Shown here: piece after piece, positions 1-11,968 of the stretch
How the letters are laid out: each line of letters starts with the position of its first letter
Position numbering within the stretch: the stretch's first letter is position 1
From: Liquidambar formosana
Taxonomy: Eukaryota > Streptophyta > Magnoliopsida > Saxifragales > Altingiaceae
NCBI GenBank assembly: GCA_039720395.1
Contig: CM077820.1
Coordinates: 17,071,923-17,135,922, forward strand
Reading direction: 5' to 3'
DNA: 64,000 nt
The notes under the pieces: model-generated
Database searches by the model: none
Seen by the model: only the letters and a program-made list of their open reading frames with translations
Told to the model about the DNA's origin: nothing
Position numbers and translations under genes: made by a program

Positions 1-1726
1 CTACTATGTCATCATCCAAGTGAATCTTCCCTTGTTTTTCAAGACTCATAATTAATTCCTTCAACACGAAACATTTTTCCACCGGGTGACTGACAATGCA
101 GTGGTATTTGCAATACTTTGGATTATTGACTCGACCTATCTCTTCTGGACACTTGCATTGTGGCAATTCAATGACTTTTTTCTTCAGCAAATCCTCTAGC
201 ATGGCACATCGGAGTTAGGAAAGGGGTACTCCTTTTCTTCCATTTCTTTGAGAGTGGGACGAAGTTTTTCTTCTTCTTGGGTCAATTCTACCCTCTCACT
301 TCGTTTCTTCTTTCCTCGACCAAATATCTTAATTGGAGTTGTAGTGACTGTCATCGACTCCTCAGTAAAGTCCCTTGTAGATTTATCTCTCCTTCTTTTG
401 TCTACAAGAAGATGGTCTTTTCTATCATGACTGTAAATACTAAACTCCATATCATGAGCCCGAGTAGCCAGTTCTTCAAAGGTGCGAGGCTTAATTCCTT
501 GGAGGATGTAAAGTAAACCCCAATGCATGCCTTGTATGCACATCTCCACAGTTGATATCTCTGACAGTTGATCCTTGCAATCTCAGCTCAATGTACGCCA
601 CCGATTTATGTAGTCGATGACAGGTTCGTCTTTCCACTGTTTAGTATTCGTGAGTTCAATCATGCTCACCATGCAACGAGTGCCGAAATATCGATTTTTA
701 AACTCCCATTCCATTTGTTCCCAACTGTCAATAGATTGAAGCTCAATATCGGTGTACCAATCGAACACATTTCCTTTAAGAGAACACACAAATTGTTTAA
801 CAAGCAAGTCCCCTTCCGTGCTAGCGTTATTACAAGTCTCCACGAAATGAGCAAGATGCAGCCTTGGATTGCCCTTACCATCAAACTGCAGAAACTTAGG
901 TGGTTGGTAGCCAGAAGGCATCCTCATATTATCGATCCGCTTGGTGTATGGCTTTGAGTATATAGGTGTATTTTGTGAAGAGTTCCCATACTAAAGCTTT
1001 GATGGTGCTTGCTATCATGTCCTGAAGTTGTTCCACGGATAATGAAGCAATAGAAGTAGCTTGGGGTGATTGGTTGGCTTATGGCACTACTGTAGACCTA
1101 TTTGGGATCTCAAAGGCATGGATGTTTTGAGAAGTGAAGCCAGGAGGGTGTGTATGACCTTGACTAGATTCTCCAACATTGTGTACTTCCAGCTTATTCA
1201 TGAGAGATGTAATTTGAAGGTCTTTCTCTTTATTTGCCTTAACAAGCTCCGCGACGACACACTCCATCTCAGCGAATTTCTCTTCTGCAGAAGTAGCAGG
1301 GACCGTCATCATCACTGGCATGACTATGGAATCGAATTGCGAAAACAACTCAGAGAACTCCAAACTAACTGCCTGTTTAGAGGATCTTCGGGATCCTAGG
1401 GAAGACCCTGTGCTTAAGTTAGCGTCCCAGACAGAAAGTAAAGTTTTCTCCTCCGATAGTGAATCCCTCAAAGTTATTACCACTTTCCTTGAAGATGTCA
1501 TTGCATCCTTCTTTGCCCCTAGATTGGCTAAAGGGATGAAGGTTCGCGCCTTTGTAGCATCTTGAGAACGCCTTGAAAATGGCATACTCGAAGCACTTGG
1601 CAAAGTAGTTGCCTTGGATTTGCTATGAGTCATTGGGCTCGTAGAGGTGTTGCTACCAGTCGAAGTGTTTGTGTTCGCGGCATCACCTTTCTTATCATAA
1701 GCAATTTGAGCCTTCTTGGAAGCCAT
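1..1726 (-). pseudogene. Ty3/gypsy (Tat-like) gag, broken and truncated by window edge
   Basis: Gag of an LTR retrotransposon read leftwards from an ATG at 1726. The N-terminal part (to 1079) is Ser/Thr-rich and ends in a short coiled-coil-like stretch. The middle part (927-583) holds the retrotransposon gag core, with WEQMEWEFKNRYF and PVIDYINRWR. The part 549-196 carries GMHWGLLYILQGIKPRTFEE, a block I recognise from Tat-type plant gag proteins. It is broken in at least three places: a TAA at 1079-1081, a frame change near 975-1060, and a TGA at 583-585. The stop at 583 is in frame with the next block, so it is a point mutation. The rest of the element lies beyond the left edge. The family call comes from remembered gag motifs, so the lineage is less sure than the superfamily. 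Confidence 0.8.
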
Positions 1727-1778
1727 TGTAGTTGTTGATTTGAGGTTAACTTTGGAGATAAAGATGAAAGGCAGAGAG

Positions 1779-1796
1779 GTCCCACTGGGCGTGCCA
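1779..1796 (-). other. Primer binding site of the left retrotransposon
   Basis: On the minus strand, TGGCACGCCCAGTGGGAC follows the LTR end after a 6-bp spacer. It starts with TGG, as expected for pairing with the CCA end of a tRNA. I do not assign the primer tRNA. Confidence 0.65.
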
Positions 1797-1802
1797 GAAA
1801 TT

Positions 1803-2619
1803 TGTACACACAAATTTCGTGTCCTGAAATTAAATAGACGAGAAATAGGAGACAAATAACAATTTATTAATTTGAAATAAATGGGTACAATTCTCTGTGG
1901 GCTATTCTTTACAAAAGAATACAAATCCTCTGATTAAATCTCCGTGGCCTTGATTGAAGGTAGTCGTACACGCGTTCTTGAATCGGATTGTAAAGCTTCT
2001 CAATCTTCTTGCTTTGCGAAGATTGAATGAGTAGTTTAGTCGAGGGCCGTTGAGGCTTGATCTCGAATAAGCTCGTAGTGGTTGTTCTTTGGCTTGAACG
2101 TAGATGAATCAGCACGTGTAGGGGTGCTTGATAATTCTTCTACTGCTTGAGGAAAGCGAGGATTTCTGTAGAGTCTTGGCTTGTCTTCCCTCTCCCCTTT
2201 TTTTATGTAGTGAATGCCTCTATTTATAGGCAAAAATGAGGATCTTTAATTTGGTATCCCCAAATTTGAATCCCCTGATTTAAGGGATATGCCAATTAAT
2301 GAGATTTTATTCTCATATATTTAGCAAAGATGGGGATCTTTAATTTGGAATCCCTGAATTTGAATCCCCTGATTTAAAGGATTTGCCAACTAATGAGAGT
2401 TTATTCTCATATATTTGGCAATAGGTTGACATTGTCATTTAATTGAAAGATTTGGCCTTCCATATATAATGATGTGGCTTGACATGTGTTTTGAATATGG
2501 GTTTGACACATGTTACTTGACATGTAGGATTTTGACTGGTCAAAAGTGTAAATCGTTGAATTGTTGACTAAAACCAATCAAACGGTGATTTGAGTGTCAC
2601 CAAATTTTCAATGTCTACA
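1803..2619 (-). repeat. 5' LTR of the Tat-like Ty3/gypsy element
   Basis: An 817-bp stretch bounded by TG and CA (minus strand: starts TGTAGACATTG, ends GTGTACA), lying directly upstream of the primer binding site and gag. It contains a TATA box at 2221-2228 and two tandem copies of a roughly 100-bp subrepeat near 2245-2425 (GGGGATCTTTAATTTGG-type). The outer flank is ATACA (2620-2624). The intergenic duplicate near 7783 reads straight through this point without an LTR, so it represents the empty site. The partner LTR is outside the window. Confidence 0.75.
2221..2228 (-). promoter_or_regulatory. TATA box in LTR
   Basis: TATAAATA on the minus strand, within CCTATAAATAGAGGC. It is placed about 500 bp upstream of the gag ATG, as expected for the LTR promoter (U3/R border). 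Confidence 0.55.
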
Positions 2620-5416
2620 ATACAAACAACATCATGTCTTACATATTCATAACATAGTGTTTATATTCAACAAAAACATATATAATAAGGCTTTCAATTC
2701 ACCAGAGTCACAATATATCAGGTGTTAATATTGGGTACTCAATGACCAGCTTTTTTAATTTAATAAGAAATTTTAATTTAAGCCCTCTATCTTTAATCCA
2801 ATGGTCAAAATATTGGATACTTGATAACCGGCTAAACCTGATTTCAAAGTCTAATTGTGTACTGTGACCATTGGATCAAAAATAAATGGTTGAGATTAAA
2901 ATTCTTCACCGAAGATAAGTGATCGTTTAAGAGATCAGGACTAATTGTGTCAATATACATATACTCTATTTATCTTATAAGAACCTGAATCCATAGGGAA
3001 AAATTATGGATCATTAAATGATGAAGAAATATCATATTTTTACTTCTTGATTCAAAATTTTCTTCTTTTATCCTAGTTGTATTAAAAAAGACTTTCGATC
3101 CATTATTAGACTCTCTGTTATTTTTTATTGGAGGTACTACTAACTCATCTTTATATTCAGCCATTATTTTTCCATTAGCTGAATATAATTCTTGCACTTT
3201 TTTTATTTTTTAAAAGGATTTTATTACATTCTTTGTAATATATAGTTCTCTTTAATAGCTTCAAAAACGTTTCGATATTTATTATTTAAATAAGGATGCA
3301 ACTTGATTAGGTTTGCAGCCAAAATGAAATTGAACTGTATGGCTAGCAATTCGTGTTGGTGGATGTGTTTGTGTCGTGTCAAGACGTAGGTATTCTAATA
3401 TATGTGACAACCCAAACATGTTCGCCAACCTGAACACGACCTGATAAATGACACAACATGATGTGTGTAACCTGTTTAATAATCGAGTTAAGATGGATTC
3501 TGTTTATGTCAATGCGCATGTGGCCTGAATTAATCTATCTACATATTTTAAAAAAAATTATTTAACTTTCGGAATCAAGCAAGATTTGTAATGTTCATAG
3601 CACTGAGGAGCTTGCCACTATGGAAAAACTATGCATAACTCTAGTTATATCTGACCCAATAGCCAGTAATTTTGGAAGGAAAAAATTAAAAAAAGGAAAG
3701 AAGAGAGGCAGATAAAATACGTCTGCTCCTGGGCACTTTTCTGGTGCTACCTGAGAAGTAGCACACCTAATTTCTTCATCGGTAAAATTTTGTAGAAGTT
3801 GTGCATTCATTTCAGGCCAAATTTTCTAACCACTTGGCTTTGTATTGCCTCAAAATTGGTCAGATTGCTACTTGTAAAAATGCATGAGAAGTAATTCAGT
3901 ACAATGGTCTGCATTCAACTTCTGGGCATGATGGTTCTGTTTGCTGGTAAAGGGGTAGGCAGACATGCAAATTAAGTGTTGCCATTCAATGAACATTAGC
4001 CTCTGATTCAGCACTCAATAAATTATGAAGCGGGGAGGGGCCAAGCCCCGTGCATGTATGCTATGATCATTCATATGCTATCAACAGTGACGTTTTACTG
4101 TAATGGCGGTTTTGATTAGCTTTTAATAAGATTATTAATCTACAGTGATGAGGAGCTTAATTATTGGAATTGAGGAAAGACAAAAGATTGGATATGGCAT
4201 GGTGTTGGATATTGAAACCATGAACCATCATTCATTCGTTCGTTAATTTGGTTATATGAAGAAAACTTAAGCTAGTTGATCTGATTATTTTCTCCACCAC
4301 CATCATTTGATTGGTTACATGAGATAACTCTTAGGTTAAGTCCAACGAATGGTGGCTATGCTCATGACCTGCAAAGTGAAGGAACATACTCTGTTTTTTT
4401 TGTGTTTTTTTTATCAGCGAAGGAACTTTACTCGTCTTCGTTACTCATTAATTGAACTTCTATTTTACCTGCACCTGCGATCCGGATACTCTCATAGCTC
4501 AGTAAGCTAATAGTTAAAATTGAACTATAAGTGAACCAATCCTTCACATAACTCATCATGCTGCGTTACTTGAACTTGGTGAAGTCCCTTTGTTCGCTTG
4601 TCATCTTAAATCACAAACCATTGTTTGAAATCCAGTAAATGCAAAGTGGGGGTAGATGAATGACAGCCAAATTTAGAATTCAATGGTTATGAGAAACAGA
4701 GTAGGCTCAAGTCTGGACCACAGAACAATTCCGGTTGCAATCCCAAATTTCCCATCGTATATATATAATTCATCCTCTTCAAGAATTGGGCAACAACTTC
4801 AGTGAACTAATAGTCGAGTAAGCCAGTAGTTCTAATCTGGGATTTTGCTTCATGAGACCAATAAAAAAAAAATTAAAAAAAGGTTAATATTAAGCTTTCT
4901 ATTTAATTTGCTGCCATTAATATAAATAGTCAAGATTGCCCTCCATCAAATAGGAAAAATTGCTATAGGCAAAATGAAAATTAAAGGAAAAAAAAAAACA
5001 GATGGTCTTTCTTTGCTCCAGGTCCCTCAAGCAGCCTCAAATCCTGTAGTAAATCCCCCCAACCCACACACACAAAGGAGAGAGAAGCTACACAGTCTCT
5101 TGAGAAGGAAAATTTTGAGATGAAAAACATTGATCAAGATATATACATATATAGTGCAATAGAAATTTTCTTCTTTTCTTTTATTTATTTATTGGGGTAA
5201 CAATATTAGAATTGAATGCATGAAAAACATAAATATATGGTGCATCAACTTCACAACCAAGCATTATCAGTTGAAAAAAATAAATTGTGCATCAGCTTCA
5301 GAATTAAAAATTGATCAAAATTTGAATGTACTCATGAAAATATGACACTGATAACGATGAAAACCATGACTCGAATTATATATATAATGCATATATGTAT
5401 GGATTTATACATATTA
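2620..5416. repeat. Intergenic DNA, copy A of a locally duplicated block
   Basis: No gene is visible. Its segments recur downstream: the start (ACAAACAACATCATGTCTTAC) at 7783 and 9738, and the part around 3595-4090 at 10740 and 14815. The end (tract with CTCTCACAGCTCAGTAAGC-like sequence) recurs near 12100-12300 and 17040-17220. It includes one LINE fragment. The 3' flank of the first F-box gene lies at its right end. Confidence 0.7.
3595..3905 (-). pseudogene. L1-type LINE reverse transcriptase fragment, copy 1
   Basis: Minus-strand translation contains MNAQLLQNFTDEEI followed by a P-KCPGAD block. This matches the region just before the RT core of plant L1 elements (F-DEEI---L-----KAPGPDG). 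Upstream in the same strand is a YFS-IFTSSN-like block, also typical. Stops and frame changes interrupt it. Three related fragments occur in the window. Confidence 0.65.
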
Positions 5417-6547
5417 TCAAACTCGAACGAGTGTCTCAATGTATTGAGAAGCTAAATGTATATCATGACCCGCAATAAAATCACAAAGCTTCTTCAAATT
5501 CTTGTCCTTAAAACTGTAACGCACGGCCTCATGAGGTGTACGCATCACCAAAAACGACTCATCATTGTTTTCTCCCCGAGCAAGACAAAGTATAGCCAAA
5601 CGGCGATACCTCAATTTCGATATGTCAAATTTGCTTCCTCCGAGATCTGAAAATAAAGTTTTGAGTGCACGAAGATCAACTTTGTACTTCACAAACCACC
5701 CCGAGTAGTCCCTCTTCATCTCATACACAAGAAACTGCGGAGCACAAGCGCCACTGATCAAGATGACATGCAGATGGTCCCGAGACGCCCCAAAATACCT
5801 AAAACTCCTCACGTTCCAATCTTTAATTTTAGGCATCGCCGTCTCTCCAAGGACTCGTTCTTGGTTGACATCGAAACTGAACACAGTCATCGATTCTGTA
5901 ATCCAGTCAACAGCACCATTCCAAAAGACCCCTTTTCTAAAATTTATATAACCAGGTGTAGTGAAAGGATCATCAGTGGCTGGCCTCCAAGAACGCGTCC
6001 GAGACGAATAAATCTCAATCCTATGAAGGACTGGTAAACAAGATATCCACCTAACACATATAGCTTGATAATCAAGTGATTCACAAGGATCAAAGGCTAA
6101 GATCACACCAACAGCAGCACCAGGCAGTTCGGGTAGTATAGTGAATTGGCGGGTGGTGGGATTGCAGATGTAATAGTCTGGATTGTTCTTATCATTCCTT
6201 TCCAAACTTTCACAGCACAGTAAGCCATTGCAAGACTGCAAAATGCTGATGGACGGAAGAAGATTTGGGAAAGCGGTGGGAGGGTTGCCGTCGAGAGGGA
6301 GCAAATCTGGGATCGGGGAGGAGGAAGATTTGGACAAGAAGAGGGCGGAGACGGTGGTGGGGTTAGGGTTTAGGAGGCGATAGATATTGGGACTGGAAAT
6401 CAGTTGGAGCCAGTGTTTGGAAACAGATTTGAATCTGAGAAGAGATCTTGCGGGTAACCAACGAAGGATCTCCGTCAAGAGGTCGTCGTTGCCGGCGATT
6501 ACATCAGCGGCAGCGGCGCTGAAGCGCTGACGGTTCGGAAGACGCAT
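5417..6547 (-). CDS. F-box protein with FBA-type C-terminus (array member 1)
   Basis: Single-exon gene, 376 aa, resembling the plant family annotated as F-box protein At5g07610-like. The F-box spans roughly residues 21-59 (DDLLTEILRWLP...LLRFKSVSKHWLQLI) and would bind a SKP1-like adaptor in an SCF ubiquitin ligase. The FBA-type body follows (SCNGLLCC, YYICNPTTRQFT, GVFWNGAVDWI, SFDVNQER), and the protein ends QYIETLVRV. The reading frame stays open upstream to about 6664, but the first ATG in frame is at 6547. The position matching the start codon of the paralogues (6570-6572) reads ACG, and a net 17-nt loss shifts the frame before the F-box. The N-terminus is therefore newly made: MRLPNRQRF replaces MATKRIRA-. 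The F-box and body remain intact, so the gene may still be functional, with a weak start context. The substrate is unknown. Confidence 0.85.
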   Translation of the reverse strand: MRLPNRQRFSAAAADVIAGNDDLLTEILRWLPARSLLRFKSVSKHWLQLISSPNIYRLLNPNPTTVSALFLSKSSSSPIPDLLPLDGNPPTAFPNLLPSISILQSCNGLLCCESLERNDKNNPDYYICNPTTRQFTILPELPGAAVGVILAFDPCESLDYQAICVRWISCLPVLHRIEIYSSRTRSWRPATDDPFTTPGYINFRKGVFWNGAVDWITESMTVFSFDVNQERVLGETAMPKIKDWNVRSFRYFGASRDHLHVILISGACAPQFLVYEMKRDYSGWFVKYKVDLRALKTLFSDLGGSKFDISKLRYRRLAILCLARGENNDESFLVMRTPHEAVRYSFKDKNLKKLCDFIAGHDIHLASQYIETLVRV

Positions 6548-7186
6548 CTGCTCTGATTGTTTCGGTGGCCGTGGGGTGAGACTACGCTTGAATAGGTTGC
6601 CCTTGACATAGGTTGCGGAGCAAGTTGCCTTTTTTGTTCGTTCGTCTCTGAATAGGAATGTCAACGGTTCGAATCTGCTACGGTCCGAATCTTGATGCAG
6701 TAATAATTAGTTTCTTTTTTTTATTTTTTTCCTAGAATAATAAGTAGTTTCTTAGTTCCATAGTGCATAGGGGAAAGAACTTCAGTGAAATGGTCCTATA
6801 AGTCATATGATGCAATTAGTCAATCACAGTCAAGTAAAGTAAGTTTGTTAATATACTTTTTAGCTTTACAATCTCACTTTGTTTAAGTGTGATTGACTTA
6901 TTGCACTATATGGCCATGTAACGGTCTCATGGAAGTTCTTCTCATGCATAGGAAGTTAATAGTAGTCAAATAAGGGATTTCAAATAATAATAAGAGGAAA
7001 CTAAAAATAATTTAAAGTGATTACGTTTATTCGGTCTCTTTCTTTGGCCTTTCTATCAATTCATTATGTAAAGGCCTGTAAGCCTGTTTGGTGTAATTGT
7101 ATTGTAATAAAATACCCATTTAGAATTAAAGAGGTTTGATAATATTTGGATATTGAATAATTAGAAGACCTAGAACATTCAGCAAT

Positions 7187-7290
7187 CCCTGTGGTCAAGT
7201 GGTAATACTAAGGTGAGTAGGTGTTTGGATATATTGTGTTTTAAGTTTAATTAAGGATCGATTCCCTTCCATTTTAAAATAAAAAAAGCC
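7187..7290 (+). repeat. tRNA-derived SINE-like unit, copy 1
   Basis: A pol III-type box A (TGGTCAAGTGG, 7192-7202) is followed 54 bp later by a box B (GATCGATTC, 7256-7264), then an A-rich tail. Both boxes fit the consensus. The intervening sequence does not fold as a tRNA that I can draw, so a degenerate SINE head is the likeliest reading. Confidence 0.45.
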
Positions 7291-7370
7291 TTTGATACAA
7301 TAAGAGCTTTTTGTTTATGTAGTGACAGTATCCTGTGATAACATTCATAACCCAAAATCTGATTATATTA

Positions 7371-7586
7371 GGGGTTGTTTGGCAAACTTGAAAACCTAAC
7401 CAGTTGAGGATAAAGTCTTGCTAGTTTTGATTTCACACTGTTTCATAAGTCTGTTTTTCCTACTAAACAGTTCAGCCTTGTTCTGAAAATAAGGCATAAA
7501 CACAATTTTTTTCAAACCAACTGTGAATTGATCTTTTTAAAAACCAGATAACAATTATGGACTGAACCAAGTTCCCAAACAGGCCC
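7371..7586. mobile_element. PIF/Harbinger-like MITE, copy 1
   Basis: A 216-bp element with terminal inverted repeats GGGGTTGTTTGG and CCAAACAGGCCC, flanked by the direct repeat TTA (7368-7370 and 7587-7589). The TTA target duplication and the GGG-TGTTTGG end are typical of PIF/Harbinger MITEs. There is no coding capacity. Confidence 0.75.
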
Positions 7587-9074
7587 TTAAACTCACTATA
7601 GATGTAGTTCTCTCTACATTTTAAGTCACACTTACTAAATTAGTTGGAATTTGATAGATAACGTCATTCATTAATTTATTAATTTAATTCTTTATTAAGT
7701 GAAAAAAAAAAAAGAAAAAGAAAAGGAAAAACACCTTGTTTGTGTTAATTCCAAGTCGAACAATAGCCTAGCATGATAGTATACAAACAACATCATGTCT
7801 TACAGATTCATAACATAGTGTTTATATTCAACAAAAACATATAAATAAGGCTTTCAATTCACCAGTCACAATATATATATAAGGTGTTAATATTGGGTAC
7901 TCGATAACTAGCTTTTTTAATTTAATAAGAACTTTTAATTTAAGCCCTCTATCTTTAATCCAATGATCAAAATATTGGATACTTGATAACCGGCTGAACC
8001 TGCTTTCGAAGTCTAATTGTGTACTGTGACCATTGGATCAAAAATAAATGGTTGAGATTAAAATTCTGTACCAAACTTACATAAGTGATCAATTAAGAGA
8101 TTAGGACTAATTGTGTTAATATACATATACTCTATTTATCTTATAAGAACCTGAATCCATAGGTAAGAATTATGGATCATTAAATGATGAAGAAATATCA
8201 TACTTTTACTTCTTGATTCAAATTTTTCTTCTTTTATCCTAGTTGTATTAAAAAAGACTTCAGATCCATTAATTAGACTCTATGTTATTTTTTATTGGAA
8301 GTACTACGTACTAACTCATTCATATTCAGCCATTATTTTTCCATTAGCTGAATAGAATTCGTGGATTCCACTAAGGAAAAAAAAGGAAGGGAAAAAAATG
8401 AGGAGAAAAGAAAATGGAAGGAAAAAATAAAATCATATCAAGGCAAAATTATTCTAATTCTTCTTCTTCTTCTTCCAATTTTTCATTACAACCAAATAAA
8501 TAAAATAAAATTCTTTATATTTTTTTTTTTCCTTGATAAAATCCACAAACCAAATAGAGCCTAAAGGATTTTATTACATTCTTTGTAATATATAGTTCTC
8601 TTTAATAGCTTCAAAAACTTTTCAATATTTATTATTTTAAATAAGGATGCAACTTGATTAGGTTTGCAGCCAAAATGGAATTGAACTGTAGGGCTAGCAA
8701 TTCGTGTTGGTGGATGTGTTTGTGTCGTGTCAAGACATAGGTATTCGAATATATGTGAACCCAAACATAATAGGCTTATATGATAGGCTTATTGCACCAT
8801 GTAGCCATGTAACGGTCTCATGGAAGTTCTTCTCATGTATAGGAAGTTAATAGTAGTCAAATAAGGGATTTCAAATAATAATGAGAGGAAACTAAAAATA
8901 ATTTGAAGTGATTAGGTTTATTTAGTCTCTTTCTTTGGCCTCTCTATCAATTCATTATGTAAAGGCCTGTAAGCCTGTTTGGTGTAATTGTATTGTAATA
9001 AAATACCCTTTTAGAATTAAAGAGGTTTGATAATATTTTGGTTGTTGAATAATTAGAAAACCTAGAATAATCAC

Positions 9075-9170
9075 CAATCCTTGTGGTCAAGTGGTAATAC
9101 TAAGGTGAGTAGGTGTTTGGTTATATTGTGTTTTAAGTTTAATTAAGGATCGATTCCCTTCCATTTTAAA
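9075..9170 (+). repeat. tRNA-derived SINE-like unit, copy 2
   Basis: Duplicate of the unit at 7187, with both pol III boxes unchanged (box A 9084-9094, box B 9148-9156). It arose with the 1.9-kb tandem duplication and not by a new insertion. Confidence 0.45.
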
Positions 9171-9270
9171 ATAAAGAAAGCCCTTGATACAATATATAAG
9201 AGCTTTTTGTTCATGTAGCGACATACAGTATCCTTTGATAACATTCATAACCCAAAATCTGACTATACTA

Positions 9271-9515
9271 GGGGCTGTTTGGCAAACCTGAAAACCTGAC
9301 CAACTGAGAATAAGTCTTGCTAGTTTTGATTTCACACTGTTTCATAAGTTTGTTTTTCCTGTTAAACAATTCAGCTTTATTATGAAAATAAGGCATAAAC
9401 ACAGATTTTTTTAAACCAACTATTAACCAACTGTGAATTGATTTACTTAAAAACCAGATAACAATTATGGACTAAACTTAGTTTGATCCAGTTTTTTAAG
9501 TTCCCAAACAGGCCC
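9271..9515. mobile_element. PIF/Harbinger-like MITE, copy 2
   Basis: Duplicate of the element at 7371, with ends GGGGCTGTTTGG and CCAAACAGGCCC. The right flank is TTA (9516-9518) and the left flank is mutated to CTA. It is 29 bp longer than copy 1. Confidence 0.7.
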
Positions 9516-10739
9516 TTAAACTCACTATAGACGTAGTTCTCTCTACATGAAGTCACACTTACTTAATTAGCTGGAATTTGATAGATAATGTCATTCATTA
9601 ATTTATTAATTTAATTCTTTATTAAGTGAAAATAAATAAATAAATAAAAATAAATAAAAATAAATAAAAAGAAAGAAAGAAAGAAAGAAAGAAGGAAGGA
9701 AAGAAAAAACACCTTGTTTGTGTTAATTCCAGGTCGAACAAACAACATCATATCTTACAGATTCATAACATAGTGTTTATATTCAACAAAAACATATATA
9801 TAAGGCTTTCAATTCACCAGAGTCACAATATATAAGGTGTTAATATTGGGTACTCAATAACTAGCTTTTTTAATTTAATAAGAACTTTTAATTTAAGCCC
9901 TCTATCTTTAATCCAATGATCAAAATATTGGATACTTGATAACTGGCTAAACCTGCTTTCTAAGTCTAACTGTATACTGTGACCATTGGATAAAAAATAA
10001 ATGGTTGAGATTAAAATTCTTTAACAAACTTACAAAAGTGATCGTTTAAGAGATCAGGACTAATTGTGTCAATATATATATACGTACTCTATTTATCTTA
10101 TAAGAACCGGAATCCATAGATAAAAATTATGGATCATTAAATGATGAAGAAATATCATATTTTTACTTCTTGATTCAAAATTTTCTTCTTTCATCCTAGT
10201 TGTATTAAAAAAGACTTTAGATCCATTATTAGAACTCTCTGTTATTTTTTATTAGAAGCAGTACTAACTCATATTCATATTCGGCCATTATTTTTCCATT
10301 GGCTGAATATAATTCTTGCATTTTTTTTTTTAAAAAGGATTTTATTACATTCTTTGTAATATATAGTTCTCTTTAATAGCTTCAAAAACTTTTCAATATT
10401 TATTATTTTAAATAAGGATGCAACTTGATTAGGTTTGCAGTCAAAATGGAATTGAACTGTAGGGCTAGCAATTCGTGTTGGTGGATGTCTTTGTGTCGTG
10501 TCAAGACGTAGGTATTCGAATATATGTGATAACCCAAACATGATTCGTTCATCAATCGTGTCAATTTCGCCAACCTGAACACAACCTGATCAAATGACGC
10601 AACATGACGTGTGTAACCTGTTTAATAATCTAGTTAAGATGGATTCTGTTTATGTCAAGGCGCATATGGCCTGAATTAATCTATCTACATATTAAAAAAT
10701 ATTATTTAACTTTCGGAATCAAAGAAAGATTTGTAAAGT

Positions 10740-11225
10740 TTATAGCACTGAGGAGCTTGCCACTATGGAAAAACTATGCATAATTCTAGTTATATCTGAC
10801 CCAATAGCCAGTAATTTTGAAAAAAAAAAAAAAAAAAAGGGTGGGGAAAGAAGAGAGGCAGATAAAATACGTCTGCTCCTGGACACTCATCTGGTGCTAC
10901 CTGAGAAGTAGCACACCTAATTTCTTCATCAGGAAAATTTCGTAGAAGTTGTGCATTCATTTCAGGCCAAATTTTCTAACCACTTCGCTTAGTATTGCCT
11001 CAAAATTGGTCAGATTGCTACTTGTAAAAATGGATGAGAAGTAATTCAGTACAATGGTCTGCAACTGTTCAGTAGTCTCCTTCCAAACCCCATTGCAGTC
11101 TCCAAGCTCGACGATGAGCTTCTGGTGGCACCGCTGAACTATTTCGGAATGAAAAAAAAAAAAAAAAAAGGCTATGTTCCTATCACCATGTTTGAGTCAT
11201 TGAAATGCAGCTTTCATTTTATAAT
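10740..11225 (-). pseudogene. L1-type LINE fragment, copy 2
   Basis: Minus strand, longer than copy 1. It starts with an LKHGDRN-AFF block, which corresponds to the W-KEGD-NT-FFH motif of L1 ORF2. GDCNGVWKETTEQLQ, NYFSSIFTSSN and FDEEI-type blocks follow. An A/T run at 11152-11170 and stop codons disrupt it. Confidence 0.65.
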
Positions 11226-11772
11226 GCAACCCAAAAAATGTAACCCAAAACCTATTTCAATTCCCTAAACCCTAAATTAAGTTCCTTTCATCCTCTGCTG
11301 CTTGTTCATTAGTGAAGCATGCTGTTGGATGTATTCTTTATGACAAATATAAACTGCATGTTACAGAACATAGAAGAAGAAATGAATGCGCTCTTTGGGT
11401 TTTGAATAGCTGAATCATAAGAAACAGGATTATTTAACACTGGAATTGTATTCCATTTTTGGGAAACATTGGAACAAAGATGCTTGTAATGGTTTAGTTT
11501 GTTGGTATTGGAGCAGACATGCAGATGAGCTATTGCCTTTTGATTTAGCACTCGATAAATTATGAACTGGAGTAGGGCGAGCTAGCCTGGTGCATGTATG
11601 CTACATTCATTTATAAGCTATCAACATTGAGGTTAGATGTAATGGTGGTTTTCATTAGCTTTTAATAAGTTATTAATCTTTAATGATAAAGAGCTTATTG
11701 GAATAGGGGAAAGACAAAAGATTGGATATGGCATGATGTTGGGTACTCAAACCTTCTACAAAGAAAACTTAA

Positions 11773-11968
11773 CGGCTCGTTTGGATAAGCTTCCACTTCA
11801 TGTTTTTTTCGTTTAAAAGTAGAAAAATGTAACCTTTTTTTTATAGGTTTTTATAGTGCAAACTTTTAAAAGCAACTTTCAAAATTTTTTACACTCTTAA
11901 ACTTTCAAAATTTTTTTTCTTTTTTTGAAAGTAAAAGGCAAGAAGTAGAAACTTATCCAAACAAGTCA
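11773..11968. mobile_element. Tourist-like MITE, uninterrupted copy
   Basis: 196-bp element with inverted ends CGGCTCGTTTGGATAAGC and CTTATCCAAACAAGTCA, flanked by the direct repeat TAA (11770-11772 and 11969-11971). The copy at 16457 is the same insertion duplicated, but it carries an extra Stowaway insertion. This one is therefore the empty site for that insertion. Confidence 0.7.

Noticed and set aside
6640..6720. tRNA-like T-arm (GGTTCGAATC)
   Set aside because: There is no matching A-box or foldable cloverleaf, and the paralogous promoter at 14160 has a similar but changed sequence.
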